64,000 bases of DNA from positions 1-64,000 of the forward strand of contig CAMYJT010000007.1 of assembly GCA_947258785.1 (NCBI GenBank), read 5' to 3'. The notes under the pieces are model-generated. The model was given only the letters and a program-made list of their open reading frames with translations. It was not told where the DNA came from and made no database searches. A program made the translations under genes and the position numbers. Source of the stretch: an uncultured Gammaproteobacteria bacterium (GTDB lineage Bacteria; Pseudomonadota; Gammaproteobacteria; Arenicellales; JAANXG01). Below, one piece after another: positions 28,783-39,469 of the stretch (the stretch's first letter is position 1; every line of letters starts with the position of its first letter).

Positions 28783-28938
28783 GTGCGCGACAAGATCAAG
28801 TTGGTATCCAGCGCTGGTACCGGTCATTTTTACACCACGACCAAGAACAAGCGCACAACGACCGGTAAACTCGAACTCAAGAAATACGACCCGGTCGTGC
28901 GTAAGCACGTCATCTACAAAGAAGCTAAAATCAAGTAG
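28783..28938 (+). CDS. rpmG: 50S ribosomal protein L33
   Basis: A 51-residue L33 with a GTG start after a GGGGGAG ribosome site. It begins [20 protein letters not shown] and ends [10 protein letters not shown], nearly identical to the E. coli protein but about four residues shorter at the N-terminus. The zinc-binding Cys pairs are absent, so this is the zinc-independent form. It completes the rpmB-rpmG operon, and a short hairpin starts at its stop codon. Confidence 0.96.
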   Translation: MRDKIKLVSSAGTGHFYTTTKNKRTTTGKLELKKYDPVVRKHVIYKEAKIK

Positions 28939-28955
28939 CGACCTCCCGGTCGCTA
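28936..28955 (+). terminator. Hairpin at the end of rpmG
   Basis: An 8-bp stem, TAGCGACC with GGTCGCTA, closes a TCCC loop starting at the rpmG stop codon. No T-run follows, so termination efficiency is uncertain. It separates rpmG from the convergent prk. Confidence 0.42.
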
Positions 28956-28981
28956 ATCCAGACCGCCGCCGGTGGCACCCG

Positions 28982-29854
28982 TCACTTCAAGCTGTTTTTG
29001 ATTTCCATCAATTCCTGAACCCGGGGTGTAAGGATGAGTTCCATCGCCAGACCCATTTTCCCGCCTGGGACGACGATAGAATTGGGCCGCGACATGTACG
29101 AACCTTGAAGCATTTGCAGTAGATACGGGAAATTTTGACTGCCATGCTCTCGAAACCGGATGACCGCAGCACTTTCGTCTGGGGTGGGGATGTCCCGGGC
29201 GATGAACGGATTTGAGGTGTCCACCAGGGGTACACGTTGGAAATTGATGTCGGTGCGGGAGAATTGAGGGGTGATGAAATGGACGTAGTCGTACATACGG
29301 CGGAGAATGGTGTCCGTGACTTGGGCCGCGGCATAGCCCCGTTCAGCCGTGTCCCGATGAATCTTCTGTATCCACTCCAGATTGACCACCGGAACTACCC
29401 CGATTAGCAGATCCACCTGTGCGGCCACATCGATGTCCCCGGCTACTACACCGCCGTGCAGGCCTTCGTAAAACAGCAGATCCGTAGCCTCCGGAATGGG
29501 GGTCCATTCGGTGAAGGTGCCCGGTTCCTGGTTATACGGCTCCGCCTCCTCTTCGTTGTGCAGATAAAGCCGTATCTCTCCACGCCCGGACTCCCCGTAA
29601 GTCTGGAACAGATCCTCGAGTTTATCGAAGATATTGGCTTCCGGCCCAAAATGGCTCAGATTACGGCCCTGTTTTTCGCCCTCCTGGATTGCCTGTTTGA
29701 TCTCCATACGGTTGTAGCGGTGGAAACTATCGCCTTCGACGATCACCGGATTAATGTGTTCGCGATGAAAGATATGCTCCATCGCGGTCTTGACGGTCGA
29801 TGTGCCGGCGCCTGACGAACCGGTGATCGCAATAATGGGGTGTCTCTCCGACAT
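28982..29854 (-). CDS. prk: Phosphoribulokinase
   Basis: A 290-residue phosphoribulokinase of the proteobacterial octameric type, forming ribulose 1,5-bisphosphate from ribulose 5-phosphate and ATP. The ATG at 29854 begins MSERHPIIAITGSSGAGTST with the P-loop; a longer frame upstream has no family match. VEGDSFHRYNR, HFGPEANIFD and FYEGLHGG are typical. It is a Calvin-cycle marker, but no RuBisCO, cbbR or other cbb gene lies within the window, so autotrophy has to be checked elsewhere in the genome. Confidence 0.94.
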   Translation of the reverse strand: MSERHPIIAITGSSGAGTSTVKTAMEHIFHREHINPVIVEGDSFHRYNRMEIKQAIQEGEKQGRNLSHFGPEANIFDKLEDLFQTYGESGRGEIRLYLHNEEEAEPYNQEPGTFTEWTPIPEATDLLFYEGLHGGVVAGDIDVAAQVDLLIGVVPVVNLEWIQKIHRDTAERGYAAAQVTDTILRRMYDYVHFITPQFSRTDINFQRVPLVDTSNPFIARDIPTPDESAAVIRFREHGSQNFPYLLQMLQGSYMSRPNSIVVPGGKMGLAMELILTPRVQELMEIKNSLK

Positions 29855-30104
29855 GTCTGACTCTCGGTTGATACGGTTGACTGTTTGTGTCCGCAACGAA
29901 TCGCGACAGAAGTTAGGTTATCCCAGGGTAGTCCTGAAAGCCAGAGACTTACCGCGCTAAAAAAATCGTGGTGTTAAGCGATCTTCTTTGGTTTAATTCG
30001 TTTAATTGGATCTAGAGTGTTATTTTGCAAAGGCTTTTTAGATGGGATTTTGATGCCCGTCAAGGGTTGAGCAAATAAGTGTATTAAAAAGTTGGGTATG
30101 CCGT

Positions 30105-30710
30105 ATGTATTCGCTCGATCACCAAGTATTACGCGCTGACGTCGCCGGTATGCCACTCGATTGGATTGACTACCGCGAGGCGGTGCGTCTGTATCATCTC
30201 GGTCAAGTCAACTACTCGCTCGGAGTGCTTTTGTACCAGATTCGAGGCGGTTACAACGCCATCACGGGCATGCGCAGCATCATCGAGGTGAATTCAATCA
30301 TTGCCACACGGGGCGATAGCTTTGCCTCGAAGAAGGCGGCCAAAGAGTACATTCCGCCCTTGAACAACGAAACGCTGTTTGCCCGGGACGCCAACATATG
30401 CATGTACTGCGGGGGACGTTTCGCATCGCAGGATCTCTCCCGCGACCACGTTACCCCGCTCAGTATGGGTGGCACCGATGATTGGAACAACGTCGTCGCC
30501 GCCTGTAAACGATGTAACAACCACAAGGCCGGATCGACGCCGGAACGGGCCGGTATGAGCCTGTTGGCGGTGCCGTTCACTCCAAACCATGCTGAGTACG
30601 TCTACCTGCGCGGCCGTCGCGTTTTGGCAGACCAGATGGAATTTCTGCTGGCTCATTTCCCGCGAACAAGTCCTTTGCATCAACGGGTTCAACGCGGATT
30701 GGTGGAGTAA
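30105..30710 (+). CDS. HNH endonuclease family protein
   Basis: A 201-residue protein with a C-terminal HNH/beta-beta-alpha-metal domain: CMYCGGRF, RDHVTPLSMGG, then NNVVAACKRCNNHK. The two CxxC pairs (CMYC, CKRC) bind a structural zinc, and the catalytic His lies in RDHV. The N-terminal 80 residues (VLRADVAGMPLDWIDYREAV) are conserved in chromosomal HNH proteins of Gammaproteobacteria that are not tied to restriction or phage. No methylase or other defence gene is adjacent. The preceding 200 bp are AT-rich compared with the rest. The role is unknown. Confidence 0.85.
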   Translation: MYSLDHQVLRADVAGMPLDWIDYREAVRLYHLGQVNYSLGVLLYQIRGGYNAITGMRSIIEVNSIIATRGDSFASKKAAKEYIPPLNNETLFARDANICMYCGGRFASQDLSRDHVTPLSMGGTDDWNNVVAACKRCNNHKAGSTPERAGMSLLAVPFTPNHAEYVYLRGRRVLADQMEFLLAHFPRTSPLHQRVQRGLVE

Positions 30711-30781
30711 CTGCGGCCGCTTGTCACGCTTATCCGGTCGTCACCAACTCGTAACCGCGCAGTCGGCGCGATGGTTTGCGC

Positions 30782-30811
30782 TTGATCCCGGGCGCGTCCG
30801 GCCAGTACTAT
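30782..30811 (+). promoter_or_regulatory. Predicted dapA promoter
   Basis: TTGATC (30782-30787) and TACTAT (30806-30811) with an 18-bp spacer, about 33 bp before the dapA ATG. Likely the promoter of the dapA-bamC unit. Confidence 0.5.
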
Positions 30812-30843
30812 CTCCGTCTACATCGCTACTACAGGGTTAGGGT

Positions 30844-31719
30844 ATGTTTCAGGGCAGCATGGTGGCGCTGGTGACGCCGATGCGGGACGACGAGTCGGTC
30901 GATTTCACCGCTCTGGAGCGACTGATTGATTTCCACATCGGGAATGGGACCAACGCCATCATTTCGGTGGGCACCACGGGCGAGTCTGCAACTCTGGATT
31001 TCGACGAGCACCGGCAGGTGGTGGCACACACCGTCAACTACGTCAGTAAACGGATCCCGGTGATTGCCGGTACCGGCGCCAATGCCACCAACGAGGCGAT
31101 TGAACTGACTCGGCACGCTCAGGAATTGGGTGCCGACGCGTGTTTACTGGTTACTCCGTATTACAACAAACCGACCCAGGAAGGCTTGTATCGGCATTTC
31201 AAGGCCATTGCTGAAGCCGCTTCGATTCCCCAGATCCTGTACAACGTACCGGGGCGCACCGCTTGCGATATGCTCACCGATACAGTAAATCGACTGGCAG
31301 ACGTCGAGAACATCATCGGGATCAAGGATGCAACGGGTGACCTGGGCCGAGCTCGGGAGTTGATCGACACCTGTTCTGATCGAATCGCGGTCTACTCTGG
31401 TGATGATGCCACCGCTCTGGAGCACATGCTGTTGGGAGGCAAAGGTGACATCTCGGTTACCGCCAATGTCGCACCGGCCGCCATGAGTCGGATGTGTGAC
31501 GCGGCTCTATCCGGCGATGAACCGACCGCTAGGGCCTTGAATGGACGCCTCGCGGACCTGCACCGGGCGTTGTTCGTGGAGTCCAATCCCATCCCGGTCA
31601 AGTGGGCGGTACATCAACTCGGCCTGATTGGATCCGCAATACGCCTGCCGCTCACACCCTTGTCGGTAAGCTTCGAAGATACGGTGCGCGCGGCAATGCG
31701 TAATGCGAGTATAATTTAA
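30844..31719 (+). CDS. dapA: 4-hydroxy-tetrahydrodipicolinate synthase
   Basis: First committed enzyme of lysine and meso-diaminopimelate synthesis, condensing pyruvate with aspartate semialdehyde. It has 291 residues. The Schiff-base Lys lies in GIKDATGDLGRA, the catalytic Tyr in YNVPGRTACD, and the substrate loop is GTTGESATL. bamC follows 64 bp later, as in E. coli. Confidence 0.96.
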   Translation: MFQGSMVALVTPMRDDESVDFTALERLIDFHIGNGTNAIISVGTTGESATLDFDEHRQVVAHTVNYVSKRIPVIAGTGANATNEAIELTRHAQELGADACLLVTPYYNKPTQEGLYRHFKAIAEAASIPQILYNVPGRTACDMLTDTVNRLADVENIIGIKDATGDLGRARELIDTCSDRIAVYSGDDATALEHMLLGGKGDISVTANVAPAAMSRMCDAALSGDEPTARALNGRLADLHRALFVESNPIPVKWAVHQLGLIGSAIRLPLTPLSVSFEDTVRAAMRNASII

Positions 31720-31783
31720 TGCGTGTCGATGCCGCATTCCAGGGCGTATACATCCGATTTGGCCTGGCTGGTTGACAACTGAC

Positions 31784-32401
31784 ATGCGAAAAGTCCTGCA
31801 GCGAAGCATAACGATCGCCGCCGCCGGGGTGATGTTGTCCGGGTGCGGGGGCTCCGCGACCAGACAACCCGACTTTCGATCGGTGCAGACATTGCCGCCG
31901 CTGGTCGTACCGCCGGATCTGGTCTCGGCGACCAACAGTGCTGCGATGACGTTACCGGAGCCGTCCACCGCCGGGCAACCGACCGGTGAGGCTCCTGCAG
32001 TCGCGCTACCGACGTCGGCGCCAGGTCCCGCCGAGTCGTCGGAAAGCCGGCGGGCCGTGTTGTTGAACGAGGCCAACGGCAGACTGGTTCTGTCGGTCAA
32101 AGACGAGTACGAGCGGGTGTGGCGGGACGTGAGCGGCTCTTTGGATGAACTCGGTGTCAAGGTGGAGGGAGAGGATCGCGACCAGGGGATATTTTCCGTC
32201 CGCTACATAGACCCAGAATCGAGTCAGCAACAGGGTTGGTTCAAACGCACGTTCCGAAAGAATCGGTTTGGAAAGTACCGGTTGAAACTGACGGCTGACG
32301 GCGCCAGTACAACGGTTGCCCTGCTCGATAACAAGGGCAAGCCGGATGACTCCGCGGACGGTGAGAAATTGCTGGCCCGGTTGCTCGACCGGTTGAAGTA
32401 A
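31784..32401 (+). CDS. bamC: Outer-membrane assembly lipoprotein BamC
   Basis: A 205-residue lipoprotein of the BamC (NlpB) family, shorter than the roughly 340-residue E. coli protein because only one of the two helix-grip domains is obvious. The ATG at 31784 begins a signal peptide with lipobox MLSGC; a TTG four codons upstream is also in frame. The lasso-like Pro-rich segment (LPPLVVPPDL) is followed by the domain around VWRDVSGSLDELGVKVEGED. BamC is a non-essential part of the BAM machine. The order dapA-bamC-purC supports the assignment. Confidence 0.82.
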   Translation: MRKVLQRSITIAAAGVMLSGCGGSATRQPDFRSVQTLPPLVVPPDLVSATNSAAMTLPEPSTAGQPTGEAPAVALPTSAPGPAESSESRRAVLLNEANGRLVLSVKDEYERVWRDVSGSLDELGVKVEGEDRDQGIFSVRYIDPESSQQQGWFKRTFRKNRFGKYRLKLTADGASTTVALLDNKGKPDDSADGEKLLARLLDRLK

Positions 32402-32421
32402 GCGCAATCAATACAGTATCC

Positions 32422-32449
32422 CATCAGACGGCTCCGGCGCCGCCTGATG
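32422..32449 (+). terminator. Hairpin between bamC and purC
   Basis: Arms CATCAGACGGC and GCCGCCTGATG pair over 11 positions with one A-C mismatch around a 6-base loop, followed by the T-rich GGTTTGGTGTTT. It could be a partial terminator or an attenuator ahead of purC. Confidence 0.5.
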
Positions 32450-32478
32450 CGGTTTGGTGTTTACCAGAGTCATGAGAC

Positions 32479-33192
32479 ATGAAACGCGGCGACCAACTCT
32501 ATTCCGGTAAGGCGAAAACGGTTTTTCTAACCGACGAACCGAATCGTTTGATTCTGCATTTTCGCAACGACACTTCAGCGTTTGACGGTGAAAAAACCGC
32601 CCAATTGGACCGCAAAGGCCTGGTCAACAATAAATTCAACGCCTTCATCATGAGCAAGCTGGAGCAGGCCGGGATAAAGACGCACTTCGATCGTTTGAAG
32701 TCCGATACGGAATCGGTGGTCAAGCGTTTGGATATGGTGCCGATTGAGTGCGTGGTGAGAAACATTGCCGCGGGTTCAATATGTAAACGCTACGGCGTCG
32801 TGGAGGGAATCGATCTGCACCCACCGACGTTCGAGTTTTTTCTCAAGGACGATGCCCGGCATGATCCGATGGTGAATGAGTATCACATACGCGCTTTCGG
32901 TTGGGCTTCAGAAGAGGAAGTCGCGCAAATGAAGGCGAGCACATTCCAGGTCAACACGGTGCTCTCGGAATTGTTCGCCAGTGGGGGTATGTTGCTGGTC
33001 GATTTCAAGCTCGAATTCGGGCGTTACGGTGGTGAGTTGTTGCTAGGCGACGAATTTACCCCCGATGGCTGCCGGATATGGGACGCAGAAACCCGCGAAA
33101 AACTGGATAAAGACCGGTTCCGGCGCGACCTGGGCGGAGTCGTCGAGGCCTATGAGCAGGTGGCGGCCCGCTTGGGGGTGCCGCTGGAGTGA
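32479..33192 (+). CDS. purC: SAICAR synthetase
   Basis: Phosphoribosylaminoimidazole-succinocarboxamide synthase, 237 residues, which ligates aspartate to CAIR with ATP in purine synthesis. The beginning [20 protein letters not shown] and the signatures [10 protein letters not shown]-like ([12 protein letters not shown]) and [13 protein letters not shown] are intact. purL begins 10 bp downstream, so the two purine genes are one unit. No PurR-type operator was recognised upstream. Confidence 0.96.
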   Translation: MKRGDQLYSGKAKTVFLTDEPNRLILHFRNDTSAFDGEKTAQLDRKGLVNNKFNAFIMSKLEQAGIKTHFDRLKSDTESVVKRLDMVPIECVVRNIAAGSICKRYGVVEGIDLHPPTFEFFLKDDARHDPMVNEYHIRAFGWASEEEVAQMKASTFQVNTVLSELFASGGMLLVDFKLEFGRYGGELLLGDEFTPDGCRIWDAETREKLDKDRFRRDLGGVVEAYEQVAARLGVPLE

Positions 33193-33202
33193 GTCCCAGT
33201 CC

Positions 33203-36200
33203 GTGAACAAGCAGCCGACCGGGCAGGCCGCCCCATCCCAGTCGGATCGAGGCGTCCTATGCCTGCGAGGCGCGCCGGCCTGTTCGGCATTTCGACTCGC
33301 CAAGCGGCTGGATGAGCTGCGCGCCCAACACCCTTCGATTGAGTCGGTGGCGGCCGAACATTGGCATTTCGTCGAAGGCGCCGGAGCCTTGACTCGAACT
33401 CAGACCGTGGTTTTGAACCACCTGCTGGCGTATGGGCCGCGGCCGCAGTCGCCGGTTCAGACCGGAACGATGTTTCTCGTGGTGCCGCGTATCGGCACTA
33501 TTTCGCCCTGGTCAACCAAGGCCACGGATATCGCTCATCGCTGCGGCCTCGATTCGATATCGCGTATTGAGCGTGGTGTTGCCTGGTATGTTGAGTTGCG
33601 CGGCGCCGGACCCATCGACAAACGATTGTGGCGGCAATTGGCCGAGCGTTTACACGATCCGATGACTGACTCGGTACTGGCGTCACTGGATCATGCCGAC
33701 GCAATGTTCAGGCACTGCGATCCCCAACCGCTTTCGGTTGTCGATGTATTGACCGGCGGCGCTGCGGCGCTGGCCGCAGCCAACACCGAATTCGGCCTGG
33801 CGTTGTCAGACATAGAGATCCACTACCTGGTCGAACAGTTCACCCGCCTGGGGCGTAATCCCACCGATGTCGAGTTGATGATGTTTGCGCAGGTCAATTC
33901 CGAACATTGTCGGCACAAGATTTTCAACGCGGAGTGGGTCATTGACGGCCAGCGCCAGGACTTTTCCCTGTTCGACATGATCCGACAGACGCATCGCTTG
34001 AACCAGCACGGTACGATAGTAGCCTATGAGGATAACGCCGCTGTGCTGAATGGCGCGCCGGCGGAGCGCTTTTTTGCCGCCGCTGTCACTCACACCTACA
34101 CGGCCGTGAAAGAGCCCGCGCACATCGTTTGTAAGGTCGAGACGCACAATCACCCCACCGCCATCTCGCCGTTTCCAGGAGCGGCGACCGGCTCGGGCGG
34201 CGAGATCCGTGACGAGGGAGCTACCGGTAGCGGCGCTAAACCCAAAGCCGGTATCACCGGATTTTCGGTTTCTCATTTGCGGTTCCCCGGTGCCGGACAG
34301 CCTTGGGAGGACGACGAACACGCGCCGGAACGCATCGCCAGCCCGTTGGAAATCATGATCGAGGGGCCCATCGGCGCCGCGTCGTTCAACAACGAGTTCG
34401 GCCGCCCTAACATCGGCGGGTATTTCCGCACCTTCGAGCAGTGGGCGCCGGGAGCCGACGGCCGGGAGAAACGGGGCTACCACAAGCCGATCATGCTGGC
34501 CGGGGGTGTGGGCAATATCCGGCCCGACCACATATATAAACACGCCATTCCTGTGGGGTCCTACATCATCGTCCTTGGCGGTCCCGCAATGCTGATCGGG
34601 CTGGGTGGCGGCGCCGCCTCCAGCGTTGCCACCGGCACCAGCAGCGAGGCGTTGGATTTTGCATCGGTCCAACGGGGCAATGCCGAGATGCAACGACGCT
34701 GTCAGGAGGTTATCGATCGCTGCTGCGCCATGGGTACTGCCAGCCCCATTCTTTCGATTCACGATATCGGTGCCGGCGGCTTGTCGAACGCATTGCCGGA
34801 ATTGGTGTACGCCTCCGATCGAGGGGGGCATTTTCAATTACGGGACGTATTGAACGACGATACGGGCATGACGCCCATGCAGATCTGGTGCAACGAGGCG
34901 CAGGAACGTTACGTAATTGCCGTGGCGGCGGAGAGCTTGGACGAGTTCGTCAGAATCTGCGAGCGGGAACGATGTCTGTTCAGTGTAGTTGGCCGCGCCA
35001 CCGACCGGCGACGGCTGCTGCTGGAGGACCGACATTTCGCGGCCCAGAGCGACCCACAGGCAGTGCCCATCGATATGGAGACCAGCGTGTTGTTTGCAAC
35101 CCCGCCAAGAATGCATCTAGATGTCGAACGCGCCCAAAGCGAATCGCCGGCGCTGGATCTGATTGCGGTCAGCTTAGAGGATGCCATCGAGCGCGTATTG
35201 CGGTTTCCCACCACTGCGGACAAGACATTTCTGATCACCATAAGTGATCGGAGCGTGACCGGATTGGTCTGCCGGGACCAAATGGTGGGGCCGTGGCAGG
35301 TTCCGGCCGCCGACGTGGCGGTGACGGCGTCAGGATTTCAGGGTTTCACCGGGGAAGCCATGGCTTTGGGTGAGCGTACGCCGCTGGCTACCATTGATGC
35401 AGCTGCCAGCGGCCGCATTGCCGTAGGGGAGGCGTTGACGAATCTGGCTGCTGCCAGCGTAAGCGATCTCCGAGAAGTCAAACTGTCAGCGAACTGGATG
35501 GCGTCGGCGAATCATGCCGGTGATGACGCGGCGTTGTTCGATACCGTCAAAGCCGTTGCTCTGGAGCTATGCCCGGTTTTGGGAATCTCCATCCCGGTTG
35601 GTAAAGATTCGATGTCCATGAAAACCGTGTGGGACGACGCTGATGGTAAAAGGCACCAAGTCACCTCGCCGGTCTCTCTCGTGGTGAGCGCATTCGCTCC
35701 CGTCGACGATGTTCGCAGGACACTTACTCCGGTGCTGACCCGCAGCGAGGACACGGTTTTGTTGCTGCTGGATTTGGGAAATGGACGCAACCGGCTCGGT
35801 GGATCCGTGCTTGCACAGTGCTACGGCCAGCTTGGCAACCAGTGTCCCGATGTCGACGATCCGGAATCCTTGCGCCGTTTATTCTTGGCAATACAACAAC
35901 TCAATCGGTCGGATTTATTGCTCGCCTATCATGACCGTTCGGATGGTGGACTGTGGGCGGTACTGTGTGAGATGGCCTTCGCCGGTCGGGTGGGACTGAA
36001 AGTCGAGCTGGACGCGGTGCCGGGCGGTCCGCTGTCGATTCTATTCAATGAAGAATTGGGTGCGGTGATACAAGTCCGAATTGATGACGAGAGCCAGGTG
36101 CGCGCCGTCTTGGACGATTTCCGGCTTAACGATCACTGCCATCGAATTGCGAGACCGATTGCTGAACCTGTCATTGTTATCGATGGCGATCGTCGTTCTT

Positions 36201-37171
36201 TGTACCGGCGCCCACGTGTGGAATTGCACCGCATCTGGTCCGAGACGTCCTGGCGAATACAAGCGCTGCGCGACAACCCGGATTGTGCGCAACAGGAATA
36301 CGATCGCCTGTTGGACACAGAGGACCCCGGATTAAATGCCGTGTTAACGTTTGATCCGGAGTCTAACCCAGTTGCCCCGCACGTCCATACCGGCAAACCG
36401 CCTCAGTTGGCGATTCTCCGCGAACAAGGTGTCAACGGACAGATCGAGATGGCGGCCGCGTTTCACAGTGCCGGATTTGTCACCGTTGATGTTACGATGA
36501 ACGATCTAGCCCAAGGGCACTTGTCACTCGAATCTTTTCGGGGAATCGTGGCCTGTGGTGGATTTTCGTTTGGCGATGTTCTGGGCGCCGGACAAGGCTG
36601 GGCGAAATCTATACTGTTCAGTCCTTTGTTGCGCGATCAATTCGAGCAGTTCTTCCAGCGCGAAGACGTCTTCGCGCTGGGCGTGTGCAACGGTTGCCAG
36701 ATGTTTTCAAGTCTACGCGAACTGATCCCGGGCGCAGAGCACTGGCCCCAATTCGTGCGCAATGCATCCGAACAGTTCGAGGCGCGTTTGGTTATGGTCG
36801 AGGTGGTTGACAATCCGTCGATTCTGCTTGAAGGGATGTGTGGATCGCGTATGCCCTTGGTGGTCGCCCATGGAGAGGGACGGGTGGACTTTGTCCCGGC
36901 GGACCGGCCGCTGCCGGTTGTTGATCCGGGATTAGTGGCGTTGCGTTTTGTCGACAATCGGGGTGTGGTCACCGAGGCCTACCCATACAATCCCAATGGC
37001 TCGCCCGGTGGGGTGACCGGTTTGACCAATTCCGATGGCAGGGTGACCGTGATGATGCCCCATCCTGAGCGCGTATTTCGAACCGTGACCCACTCTTGGG
37101 CGCCCCGCGATTGGAGTGAATACGGGCCGTGGATGCGCTTGTTTCGCAACGCGCGGGCCTGGGTCCGCTAG
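33203..37171 (+). CDS. purL: Phosphoribosylformylglycinamidine synthase
   Basis: Large single-chain PurL, about 1322 residues, which converts FGAR to FGAM with glutamine and ATP. The GTG at 33203 is the best start: it falls just after the purC stop, whereas the longer open frame reads only into purC. The N-terminal PurS-like domain, two AIRS-type halves (including [19 protein letters not shown], and GVGNIRPDH) and a C-terminal amidotransferase with Cys in GVCNGCQMF and His in VAHGEG are all present. This fused form is typical of Gammaproteobacteria. Confidence 0.95.
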   Translation: MNKQPTGQAAPSQSDRGVLCLRGAPACSAFRLAKRLDELRAQHPSIESVAAEHWHFVEGAGALTRTQTVVLNHLLAYGPRPQSPVQTGTMFLVVPRIGTISPWSTKATDIAHRCGLDSISRIERGVAWYVELRGAGPIDKRLWRQLAERLHDPMTDSVLASLDHADAMFRHCDPQPLSVVDVLTGGAAALAAANTEFGLALSDIEIHYLVEQFTRLGRNPTDVELMMFAQVNSEHCRHKIFNAEWVIDGQRQDFSLFDMIRQTHRLNQHGTIVAYEDNAAVLNGAPAERFFAAAVTHTYTAVKEPAHIVCKVETHNHPTAISPFPGAATGSGGEIRDEGATGSGAKPKAGITGFSVSHLRFPGAGQPWEDDEHAPERIASPLEIMIEGPIGAASFNNEFGRPNIGGYFRTFEQWAPGADGREKRGYHKPIMLAGGVGNIRPDHIYKHAIPVGSYIIVLGGPAMLIGLGGGAASSVATGTSSEALDFASVQRGNAEMQRRCQEVIDRCCAMGTASPILSIHDIGAGGLSNALPELVYASDRGGHFQLRDVLNDDTGMTPMQIWCNEAQERYVIAVAAESLDEFVRICERERCLFSVVGRATDRRRLLLEDRHFAAQSDPQAVPIDMETSVLFATPPRMHLDVERAQSESPALDLIAVSLEDAIERVLRFPTTADKTFLITISDRSVTGLVCRDQMVGPWQVPAADVAVTASGFQGFTGEAMALGERTPLATIDAAASGRIAVGEALTNLAAASVSDLREVKLSANWMASANHAGDDAALFDTVKAVALELCPVLGISIPVGKDSMSMKTVWDDADGKRHQVTSPVSLVVSAFAPVDDVRRTLTPVLTRSEDTVLLLLDLGNGRNRLGGSVLAQCYGQLGNQCPDVDDPESLRRLFLAIQQLNRSDLLLAYHDRSDGGLWAVLCEMAFAGRVGLKVELDAVPGGPLSILFNEELGAVIQVRIDDESQVRAVLDDFRLNDHCHRIARPIAEPVIVIDGDRRSLYRRPRVELHRIWSETSWRIQALRDNPDCAQQEYDRLLDTEDPGLNAVLTFDPESNPVAPHVHTGKPPQLAILREQGVNGQIEMAAAFHSAGFVTVDVTMNDLAQGHLSLESFRGIVACGGFSFGDVLGAGQGWAKSILFSPLLRDQFEQFFQREDVFALGVCNGCQMFSSLRELIPGAEHWPQFVRNASEQFEARLVMVEVVDNPSILLEGMCGSRMPLVVAHGEGRVDFVPADRPLPVVDPGLVALRFVDNRGVVTEAYPYNPNGSPGGVTGLTNSDGRVTVMMPHPERVFRTVTHSWAPRDWSEYGPWMRLFRNARAWVR

Positions 37172-37300
37172 TGGCTAGATCAATGCCTCACCGGCGGCGG
37201 CTTGCCGCTTTACCGCCCGAACTGGACCGGGAGAATATCAATTGCTGAGACACTGGCACGGGTCCAGTGGGGAGTCCGACTTTTTGTTAGGGCAACGATT

Positions 37301-37723
37301 ATGACGAAATTCAGCTGGAGTAACTATCTACTGCGTCTGCTGAGTGCGATGGGATTGGTGTTCGTCACCTACAATCCGGAACAGATATCCTTCTTCCACT
37401 GGGTCAGCCCGGTCCTCGGAGACTTCAGCAGGTTTGAAGTGTTGATGGCCTTTGCCGGTGTGGCGTTGCTCATCGGGTGGGTGATTTTTCTCCGCGCCAC
37501 CATAAGATCCCTGGGCGCCTTCGGCACAGTTTTGGCTATTGCATTCTTCGCAACCCTAATCTGGGTCCTCGTCACTTACACGCCGATCCCCGCGGAGAAC
37601 CTCAAGGTCGTGACCTATCTGGTGCTTGCCGGTCTGGCAGGTGTGCTGTCGATTGGCCTTTCGTGGTCCCATGTGCGTCGGCGGATCACCGGACAACTGG
37701 ATGTTGATGAGACAGACGTTTAG
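37301..37723 (+). CDS. Small integral membrane protein (DUF6524-like)
   Basis: A 140-residue membrane protein with about four predicted spans (near 10-25, 45-68, 75-95 and 105-122) and a charged tail. It begins MTKFSWSNYLLRLLSAMGL with the segment VTYNPEQISFFHW, which resembles the DUF6524 family. The ATG at 37301 is chosen because the upstream extension is not hydrophobic or conserved-looking. thyA starts 3 bp after its stop, so the two are cotranscribed; whether they are functionally linked is unknown. Confidence 0.75.
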   Translation: MTKFSWSNYLLRLLSAMGLVFVTYNPEQISFFHWVSPVLGDFSRFEVLMAFAGVALLIGWVIFLRATIRSLGAFGTVLAIAFFATLIWVLVTYTPIPAENLKVVTYLVLAGLAGVLSIGLSWSHVRRRITGQLDVDETDV

Positions 37724-37726
37724 GCC

Positions 37727-38521
37727 ATGCAACAATATTTGGATCTGATGCGGTACGTACGTGACCATGGTAACCGCAAAGATGATCGGACCGGCACGGG
37801 TACGGTCAGCGTGTTTGGATACCAGATGCGTTTCGACCTGGCCCGGGGGTTTCCAATTCTGACTACCAAGAAACTGCACATGCGTTCGATCATCCACGAG
37901 TTATTGTGGTTTTTGAAGGGGGATACCAACACCAGATACCTACATGACAACGGTGTGACGATATGGGACGAGTGGGCGGATGAAAACGGGGATCTGGGGC
38001 CGATTTACGGCTATCAGTGGCGATTCTGGCCGGATTCCCGAGGCGGGCATATTGATCAGATCCGCCGCGTCGTCCAGCAGATCAAAAATTCGCCGGACTC
38101 ACGACGCATGCTTATCAGCGCATGGAACGTTGCCGATATCGACAAGATGGCGCTTCCCCCATGCCATCTTTTGTTCCAGTTCTACGTCGCTGATGGCAGG
38201 CTTTCGTGCCAACTCTACCAGCGCAGCGCGGATCTCTTCCTGGGCGTTCCATTCAATATCGTGTCCTATGCGCTGCTGACCATGATGGTGGCCCAGGTGA
38301 CCGGACTGCGACCCGGTGAGTTCGTGCACACGTTCGGTGACGTCCACCTGTACTTGAATCATATGAAACAGGTCGAACTGCAGCTTTCCCGCGATCCCCA
38401 CTCACTGCCCGAAATGCGACTGAATCCGGAAATCAAGAATTTATTTGACTTCCGCTACGAAGACTTTGAGCTGGTGGGCTACCATTGTCATCCCCATATC
38501 AAGGCGGCTGTGTCGGTGTGA
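37727..38521 (+). CDS. thyA: Thymidylate synthase
   Basis: A 264-residue ThyA, the same length as E. coli ThyA, methylating dUMP with methylene-tetrahydrofolate. The nucleophile Cys lies in [12 protein letters not shown], the phosphate-binding Arg pair in [11 protein letters not shown], and [14 protein letters not shown] is intact. dUMP is supplied by Dut and the dihydrofolate product is recycled by FolA, both encoded in this window. folA follows after 188 bp. Confidence 0.97.
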   Translation: MQQYLDLMRYVRDHGNRKDDRTGTGTVSVFGYQMRFDLARGFPILTTKKLHMRSIIHELLWFLKGDTNTRYLHDNGVTIWDEWADENGDLGPIYGYQWRFWPDSRGGHIDQIRRVVQQIKNSPDSRRMLISAWNVADIDKMALPPCHLLFQFYVADGRLSCQLYQRSADLFLGVPFNIVSYALLTMMVAQVTGLRPGEFVHTFGDVHLYLNHMKQVELQLSRDPHSLPEMRLNPEIKNLFDFRYEDFELVGYHCHPHIKAAVSV

Positions 38522-38709
38522 CCGGGCTGATTGGCGGCGGACGGCAAATCCTTTGATGGTCTGCTTCTACCGTTCAAACGGGCATGCATAATGACCTGCG
38601 AACGGCCGATAAACGCGCGGGTAATCGCGGTCCACCGCCGACTGGCTCCGGTCCTCGTGTTCCGGGAATTAGTTAAACCCGGCAGACCAATCGGCAACCG
38701 GGGGGCACG

Positions 38710-39201
38710 TTGAAGATCTCCATCGTGGTCGCCATGGATCGAAACCGTGTCATCGGTCGCGGCAAGCGATTACCCTGGCATCTCCCGGATGATCTGAAAC
38801 GGTTCAAGGCCGTCACCATGGGTCATCCGGTCATCATGGGTCGGCGTACTCACGAATCCATTGGCAAGCCGCTCCCAGGACGTACTAATATTGTGTTGAC
38901 CGCTGATCCGCAGTACACGGCGGAGGGATGCGTTGTGGCAGGTTCTCTGGACGAGGGGTTCCGGGCCGCAGCCGACGTGAAGGAGGTCATGATTATCGGC
39001 GGTGCCGCGGTATATCGAGAAGCGTTACCGTTGGCGGATCGAATTTACCTGACCACAGTGCACGCGGAGCTCGAAGGCGACGCCTGGTTTCCGATCATTG
39101 ATTGGAGTGAGTGGGACGTACGGGACGAGGCGATGCACGGTGCGGATGACCGCCATACGTATGCGTTCTCCTTCTTCATCTTGGATCGTTGCCGGCATTA
39201 A
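38710..39201 (+). CDS. folA: Dihydrofolate reductase
   Basis: A 163-residue type I DHFR that reduces dihydrofolate with NADPH. A TTG start at 38710 gives MKISIVVAMDRNRVIGRGKR; the first ATG would cut away the essential first strand, so TTG is preferred. The active-site carboxylate lies in LPWHLPDDLKRFK, with the NADPH motifs GHPVIMGRRTHESI and IIGGAAVY. The thyA-folA order is common. No terminator is obvious downstream. Confidence 0.94.
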   Translation: MKISIVVAMDRNRVIGRGKRLPWHLPDDLKRFKAVTMGHPVIMGRRTHESIGKPLPGRTNIVLTADPQYTAEGCVVAGSLDEGFRAAADVKEVMIIGGAAVYREALPLADRIYLTTVHAELEGDAWFPIIDWSEWDVRDEAMHGADDRHTYAFSFFILDRCRH

Positions 39202-39469
39202 CACCAGTGGCTGGGTGAGCAGTCTGGCGATCACCTTCAACGCTGGAAGTGTGCCGATTCGTGTAGAATTCCATACCGCTGGTGGATGCCGCCGTACCTC
39301 GGTTGCCGCAGTTATTTCTGATCGGGGACCGGTGTCGCCAGCAATCTGCCGGACTTAGTGGATCGAAGCGAGATGGGCGTAACGCTAATATTTCGGCTCG
39401 TTACCGACATGTGAAAGTGATGTCAGACCAGTCGGGGCCAGTTACTGAGAATCATCGGGAGAATGACTT

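Noticed and set aside
30105-30710. HNH gene as part of a restriction or phage-defence island
   Set aside because: The neighbours are prk and dapA, with no methylase, helicase, integrase or other defence gene, and the protein resembles ordinary chromosomal HNH proteins.
33806-34837. A 343-codon minus-strand frame within purL
   Set aside because: Lies fully within a well-conserved PurL domain and has no protein family features.
39335-39358. CAATCTGCCGGACTTAG as a possible fifth end of the repeat family
   Set aside because: It needs gaps to align and matches only the last 16 or so bases; chance similarity cannot be excluded.
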